Shown here one piece after another: positions 33,130-36,627 of a stretch of 36,627 nt of DNA. The DNA is from Bacteroidaceae bacterium (GTDB lineage Bacteria; Bacteroidota; Bacteroidia; Bacteroidales; Bacteroidaceae). The translations under genes were made by a program, and so were the position numbers. Numbering within the stretch: the stretch's first letter is position 1; every line of letters starts with the position of its first letter. The stretch spans positions 1-36,627 of the forward strand of contig JAFXZY010000070.1 in NCBI GenBank assembly GCA_017541025.1, written 5' to 3'. The notes under the pieces were generated by a model. That model was not told the origin of the DNA. It was given only the letters and a program-made list of their open reading frames with translations, and did no database searches.

Positions 33130-34091
33130 AAAATCTATTTTCCATAATATGCCTTCTGTCACTGATGTCCTGCTCATGGGTGAAGGATGACATTGATGAC
33201 TGTCCCTTCGGGTTCTGGTTAAAGTTGCACTATACCTACAATATTTTAGATGTGGAGGCTGCACCCAAATACCTGATGGATGCATACGTCTATGTGTATG
33301 ATGTAGATGGAGACTATATCAAACGTATCTATGTAACCCGTGACGACTTGAAGGCCAATGACTATCGTGTCAGGATTGAGGGACTTCCTGAAGGTGACTA
33401 TCAGTTTGTAGTATGGAGCGGTATAGGCAACAGCCAGTATGCTGTATCCGGCGATACAAAAACAATTGACGATTTCCGTCTTTCGCTTGTTGGGGCCGGA
33501 GGTAACTATGAAGGCGAATTACCCCCGCTTTATCATGGTTATCTGCAAACTGTCCATTATGACGACTCGTATGCCCAGCATGATGTTAATTTGATGAAGA
33601 ATACCAATCATCTGGCATGCCTCGTTGTAACAGTATCTGATCAGACAGTAATGAATCCTGACGACTATTCCATGACAATTACTGCTGATAACGGGACTAT
33701 GGATGCTTATAACAAAATAGTCCCAGATGCCAATACCATCTTTGAGCCCTTTCTCAAGGACAGTGTAATCATAAACGACTCTGACTATGGTGAACTTCAT
33801 GGATTACAATTCAATATCATGACTCTTCGACTGATGGCCAGTAGCAACAACCGCATTGTCCTTACAAATACCAAGACGGAGCAGACGGTATTCAATATAT
33901 CTTTTGCTGAGTACATAGGTATGATAGGGGCATTCTACACTAATCTCGGTAGGCAGATTCCTGTTCAGGAATATCTTGACAGACAGGACTTCTACACCAT
34001 TGTGTTTTATCTTTCAGCAGATCTTGACCAACTTATTCAGTTGCAAGTAAACAGTTGGCGATTGAGGGCCAATAATCACTTAAAACTATAG
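33126..34091 (+). CDS. Mfa2/FimB-like fimbrial anchor lipoprotein
   Basis: I choose TTG 33126 as the start: it overlaps the upstream TGA stop (TTGA) and gives a clean lipoprotein signal (MKNLFSIICLLSLMSC, with TTG read as Met; Cys16). An in-frame ATG at 33093 lies inside the upstream gene and adds 11 residues of poor signal sequence. The 321-residue protein has the Mfa2/FimB family pattern: DDIDDCPFGFWLKLHYTYN, AYVYVYDVDGDYI and LPEGDYQFVVWSGIGNS. The family anchors and length-limits the pilus at the outer membrane. The order Mfa1-like then Mfa2-like is typical. The gene is followed 2 nt later by the thioredoxin-fimbrillin gene. Confidence 0.86.
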   Translation: MKNLFSIICLLSLMSCSWVKDDIDDCPFGFWLKLHYTYNILDVEAAPKYLMDAYVYVYDVDGDYIKRIYVTRDDLKANDYRVRIEGLPEGDYQFVVWSGIGNSQYAVSGDTKTIDDFRLSLVGAGGNYEGELPPLYHGYLQTVHYDDSYAQHDVNLMKNTNHLACLVVTVSDQTVMNPDDYSMTITADNGTMDAYNKIVPDANTIFEPFLKDSVIINDSDYGELHGLQFNIMTLRLMASSNNRIVLTNTKTEQTVFNISFAEYIGMIGAFYTNLGRQIPVQEYLDRQDFYTIVFYLSADLDQLIQLQVNSWRLRANNHLKL

Positions 34092-34093
34092 GC

Positions 34094-36028
34094 GTGTTGT
34101 TTCGATTGAAAAGATATCGTACAGGAGTTTTTCTTCAATTTAGGGGAAGATTCAGGGAAAAGAGACAGGTCGTATTGTCCTTCCTTCTCCTTTTCGTTCT
34201 TTTGGTATCATGTGTCCAGGACCATGACGAATCTGACAACTCAGCTATGAAAGTGAATGTCGGTGATTACGTTCCAGCTTTTATTCTCTCCGGTTCAGAC
34301 GGAAATGAAGTCTCGTCCGCATCGTTGGAAGGGCAAATTTATATTCTGAACTTCTTTGATACGGGATGTCTGGACTGTAGGGAAGAGTTACAGGTAATGC
34401 AGAAGGTTTTCGATAAATTTCATGGTAATGTGCCGATACTTAATGTACCACGCAGCCAGACTGATGAAGAGGTGAAAGCATATTGGAACAAGGCTGGACT
34501 GAATATGCCTTTTTACATGCCTAACGACAAGAATCTCTATTATAGGTTTGCAACAAAGATTATTCCGCGAACCTATATCGTGGATGGCAACGGAAGGGTG
34601 AGGGCTGCCTTTTCCGATAAACCAATAGCTGACAGCGCTACATTGGAAACTCTCTTGCAGCAATTGGTTGGAGAAGGCAGTAGTGGAGAAGGGTATGTCA
34701 ATTTGTCCATGAGACTTAGAGTACCCGCCAGAGGCCGCAGCATTGATGATTATTATTTCCACAATGAGTATACCATCAGCAACCTTGAAGTCTGGTTTTT
34801 CAATGCCGAAACCAAGAAAATCTTTACCAAGGCAGAGATTAAAGGACTTTCAATGGAGAATGCTTATTATGATACACGGTATGATATCAGCTACCTATTT
34901 AAGGACATGAGGCTTCTCGTGGGTATCTACGATATTTTCTTTCTGGCTAACTATTATAATGATCCCATTGAGGCAGAGGACGAGATGGAATTTCTTAATC
35001 ACGTGGATAGTATCACGTACAGCGATGGTGTTGAGGCTAATTTGCCTGAAACAGGTCCTGTTATGACAAACCGTGCAACTTCATTGATGGGAATAAATCT
35101 TTTGCCGTGGTCAAACAAAAGCTATATGCTGAATGTGGAACTAGAACGTGTGATGGCAAAGCTTCAAATAGGCGTGGCTCAAAACATTTTCCAACTGAAA
35201 CATAATCAGCGGAAATATGCAGATATCAACATAACCAATTACAAGTTGGTCAATCTGAACAGACGATATTACCTCTTTCAGCATAGGGACAGTCTGCCGA
35301 CTTTCACTCCTCAGCCTGAATTCATTTTGCCCTACCATTTTAGCGATTATTCTGATGTGGGTGAACAATATGTGGTTGATCCACTCTTCTACAGGAAATT
35401 AGCCAACAAAGAAGATGCCAAAGCTGTTGGCAGTTACTACCAATCATGGTTCGGGGATTTTACTACCGAGAATTTCGCCTCTATGCCCTCGGCGGACAAT
35501 TTTGGCTATGCCTACATTTTGGAAAACACGGTTTTCAAGACAAGCCAGAAAAATGGCTACTCACCCGGTGTAGTATTCAAAGCTGCTGTGAACCCGGTAT
35601 TCGTATATCTTTATGATTTCAGTCAAAAAGCATTGAAAGAGGAATACCGACCAGAATACTGGCCAAGGGTCATTTACCTGTACAACTACAACTTCTATGG
35701 TTCGGTACAGGCCGTCAATTTGGCCAGTGGACTAACTCTTGACGAATTGGTAACTTATACTGATGAACAACTGAAAACGTACGGAATTAAGCAGTGTAGG
35801 TTCAATATGGGAGTTTATGAGACCTTCTACACCTACTGGATTCACCATCGTTGTAATCAGACCGATTTCATGGGAGCCATGGAATATGGCATCGTCAGGA
35901 ATAATTTCTACAGGATGGTGGTCACAGGTGTCAACGGCATAGGAAACAGTGTCATTGAACCGGATATTATGCGGAACAATTATCCTAACTCCTATGTTGA
36001 TGTGGAGGTGAATGTCAATCAGAACTGA
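34094..36028 (+). CDS. Thioredoxin (TlpA-like)-fimbrillin fusion lipoprotein
   Basis: 644 residues from a GTG start 2 nt after the previous stop. Lipoprotein signal with a long basic n-region; lipobox LVSC, Cys40. Residues ~51-193 are a TlpA/thioredoxin-like domain: PAFILSGSDGNEVSSASLEG, active site GCLDCREEL (C92 and C95), cis-Pro158 in IIPRTYIVDGNGRV. Residues ~200-644 are a fimbrillin homologous to the protein at 31633 (shared MTNRA, FGDF, YWI.H and GIVRNN-YR.-.T.V-G.G). A donor-strand-like YVNLSMRLRV precedes an Arg site GRSIDDYY (R215-S216). The thioredoxin domain therefore precedes the region normally removed on maturation. It may be a tip or accessory subunit with redox activity; that is inference. 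Confidence 0.87.
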   Translation: MLFRLKRYRTGVFLQFRGRFREKRQVVLSFLLLFVLLVSCVQDHDESDNSAMKVNVGDYVPAFILSGSDGNEVSSASLEGQIYILNFFDTGCLDCREELQVMQKVFDKFHGNVPILNVPRSQTDEEVKAYWNKAGLNMPFYMPNDKNLYYRFATKIIPRTYIVDGNGRVRAAFSDKPIADSATLETLLQQLVGEGSSGEGYVNLSMRLRVPARGRSIDDYYFHNEYTISNLEVWFFNAETKKIFTKAEIKGLSMENAYYDTRYDISYLFKDMRLLVGIYDIFFLANYYNDPIEAEDEMEFLNHVDSITYSDGVEANLPETGPVMTNRATSLMGINLLPWSNKSYMLNVELERVMAKLQIGVAQNIFQLKHNQRKYADINITNYKLVNLNRRYYLFQHRDSLPTFTPQPEFILPYHFSDYSDVGEQYVVDPLFYRKLANKEDAKAVGSYYQSWFGDFTTENFASMPSADNFGYAYILENTVFKTSQKNGYSPGVVFKAAVNPVFVYLYDFSQKALKEEYRPEYWPRVIYLYNYNFYGSVQAVNLASGLTLDELVTYTDEQLKTYGIKQCRFNMGVYETFYTYWIHHRCNQTDFMGAMEYGIVRNNFYRMVVTGVNGIGNSVIEPDIMRNNYPNSYVDVEVNVNQN

Positions 36029-36040
36029 CTTCTTCTGCCT

Positions 36041-36627
36041 TTATAGTCGCATACCTATGATGGCACGGGCACGCCACTTGTTCTGATTGATAATCCCTGC
36101 ATCATTGTCATAAACGGAGTTGTTCATTACCAGCGTAGCACCGGCAAAGTAATGCTTAGAGAAGTTATATATGACGGCGACACGCTCATTGAAAATCATG
36201 TGGAAACGCATGTGCTTGGCTTCAAGCTCCTCTTCATTGAGCATTAGTTTATTCCTGTTATAGACTACGATGGTGGGCAGGGCAGAAAGATGCAGCAGCC
36301 ATTTCTTGCCGAGTACCAGATTATAGCCGTAGCCCCCACCAATGCCTAAATGCCCAAATTTCAGGCTGACATCATGTGCTTCCGGTCTTCTTGTTTTCAA
36401 ATCTTCGGTTGTATGGATAATTCCGCCCTGATAGCTGATGCCAGCCAGCCAGGAACCAGCAGAACGACGTTGGATATAGTTCTGGTCAGGGCAGACGCTC
36501 AATAGTTTTGACATTGCTTTTTGATGCCTAGGACAATGTCCCTGGTTTCCTCGTTCCATCCACAGAATTTCCTCTTGCTTGCAATGCCAACCTTCTTGTC
36601 CCATGATTTCAGCATCATCAGCGCCAT
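36041..36627 (-). CDS. DUF4421-like outer-membrane protein, 5' part outside window
   Basis: The frame is open to the right edge (the ATG at 36604 is not necessarily the start), so the gene is partial. Residues after the motif QNYIQRRSAGSWLAGISYQG fit DUF4421, a Bacteroidetes beta-barrel-like family: GHLGIGGGYGYNLVLGKKWL, LSALPTIVVYNRN and the end KHYFAGATLVMNNS, IGMRL. The ~45 residues upstream of this motif (WHCKQEEILWMERG and so on) do not look like the family, and another frame gives a more plausible stretch there, so a frameshift near 36500 is possible. The gene converges on the fimbrial operon with a 12-nt gap. Confidence 0.65.
   Translation of the reverse strand, partial: GADDAEIMGQEGWHCKQEEILWMERGNQGHCPRHQKAMSKLLSVCPDQNYIQRRSAGSWLAGISYQGGIIHTTEDLKTRRPEAHDVSLKFGHLGIGGGYGYNLVLGKKWLLHLSALPTIVVYNRNKLMLNEEELEAKHMRFHMIFNERVAVIYNFSKHYFAGATLVMNNSVYDNDAGIINQNKWRARAIIGMRL

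Overview
The window is a stretch of a Bacteroidales chromosome, most likely a Prevotella-like gut or rumen member. The evidence is promoters of the Bacteroidetes type (TTTG, 19 nt, TAnnTTTG), an rpoA-rplQ operon end whose L17 has an Ala/Pro/Glu-rich tail, Mfa/Fim-type fimbrial genes, BspA-like leucine-rich surface proteins and T9SS-like C-terminal tails. I saw no transposase, integrase, CRISPR array or rRNA.

Layout. (1) 1-1260: 3' end of rpoA, rplQ and their terminator. (2) 1261-15503: a surface polysaccharide locus. wza-wzc run rightward from a tandem array of ~83-bp promoter-bearing repeats. They converge on a ten-gene leftward cluster (wzx, wzy-like, GT4, TagD-like cytidylyltransferase, LicD, GT4, acyltransferase, GT2, a double phosphoglycosyltransferase fusion, and an NTP_transf_5 protein). 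That cluster starts only 17 nt after a tRNA-Pro gene, and upstream of the tRNA lie diverged copies of the same promoter repeat in the opposite orientation. (3) 15535-21700: a putative small regulon. Two convergent genes for secreted proteins (an LRR/BspA-like protein and a three-module Big_2 protein) carry the same ~61-bp upstream box with TTGTTAG half-sites 20 bp apart. Next to it is a gene for a membrane-spanning regulator with a periplasmic propeller-like domain, one TM helix and a cytoplasmic AraC domain. (4) 21775-21980: tRNA-Phe with its own promoter and terminator. (5) 22014-29244: a leftward operon of a sodium:solute symporter, a large CotH-family secreted protein and a CE15-like esterase fused to a type I phosphodiesterase. 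(6) 29508-36028: a rightward fimbrial operon (DUF3575, DUF3868/OmpA-like, Mfa1-like, Mfa2-like), ending with an unusual lipoprotein that joins a thioredoxin (TlpA-like) domain to a fimbrillin. (7) 36041 to the end: a partial DUF4421-like outer-membrane gene on the opposite strand.

How it works together (inference). The polysaccharide genes form a Wzx/Wzy-type export system with phospho-alcohol (LicD) and acyl decoration, and both of its transcription units are led by the same family of repeat promoters. The regulator probably senses something in the periplasm and activates the two flanking surface-protein genes through the shared box. The fimbrial operon may build a pilus with a redox-active thioredoxin subunit. 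The least expected items are the thioredoxin-fimbrillin fusion, the AraC transmembrane regulon with its shared box, the PGT-PGT fusion with a degenerate half, the CE15-phosphodiesterase fusion, and the promoter repeat arrays on both flanks of the polysaccharide locus.
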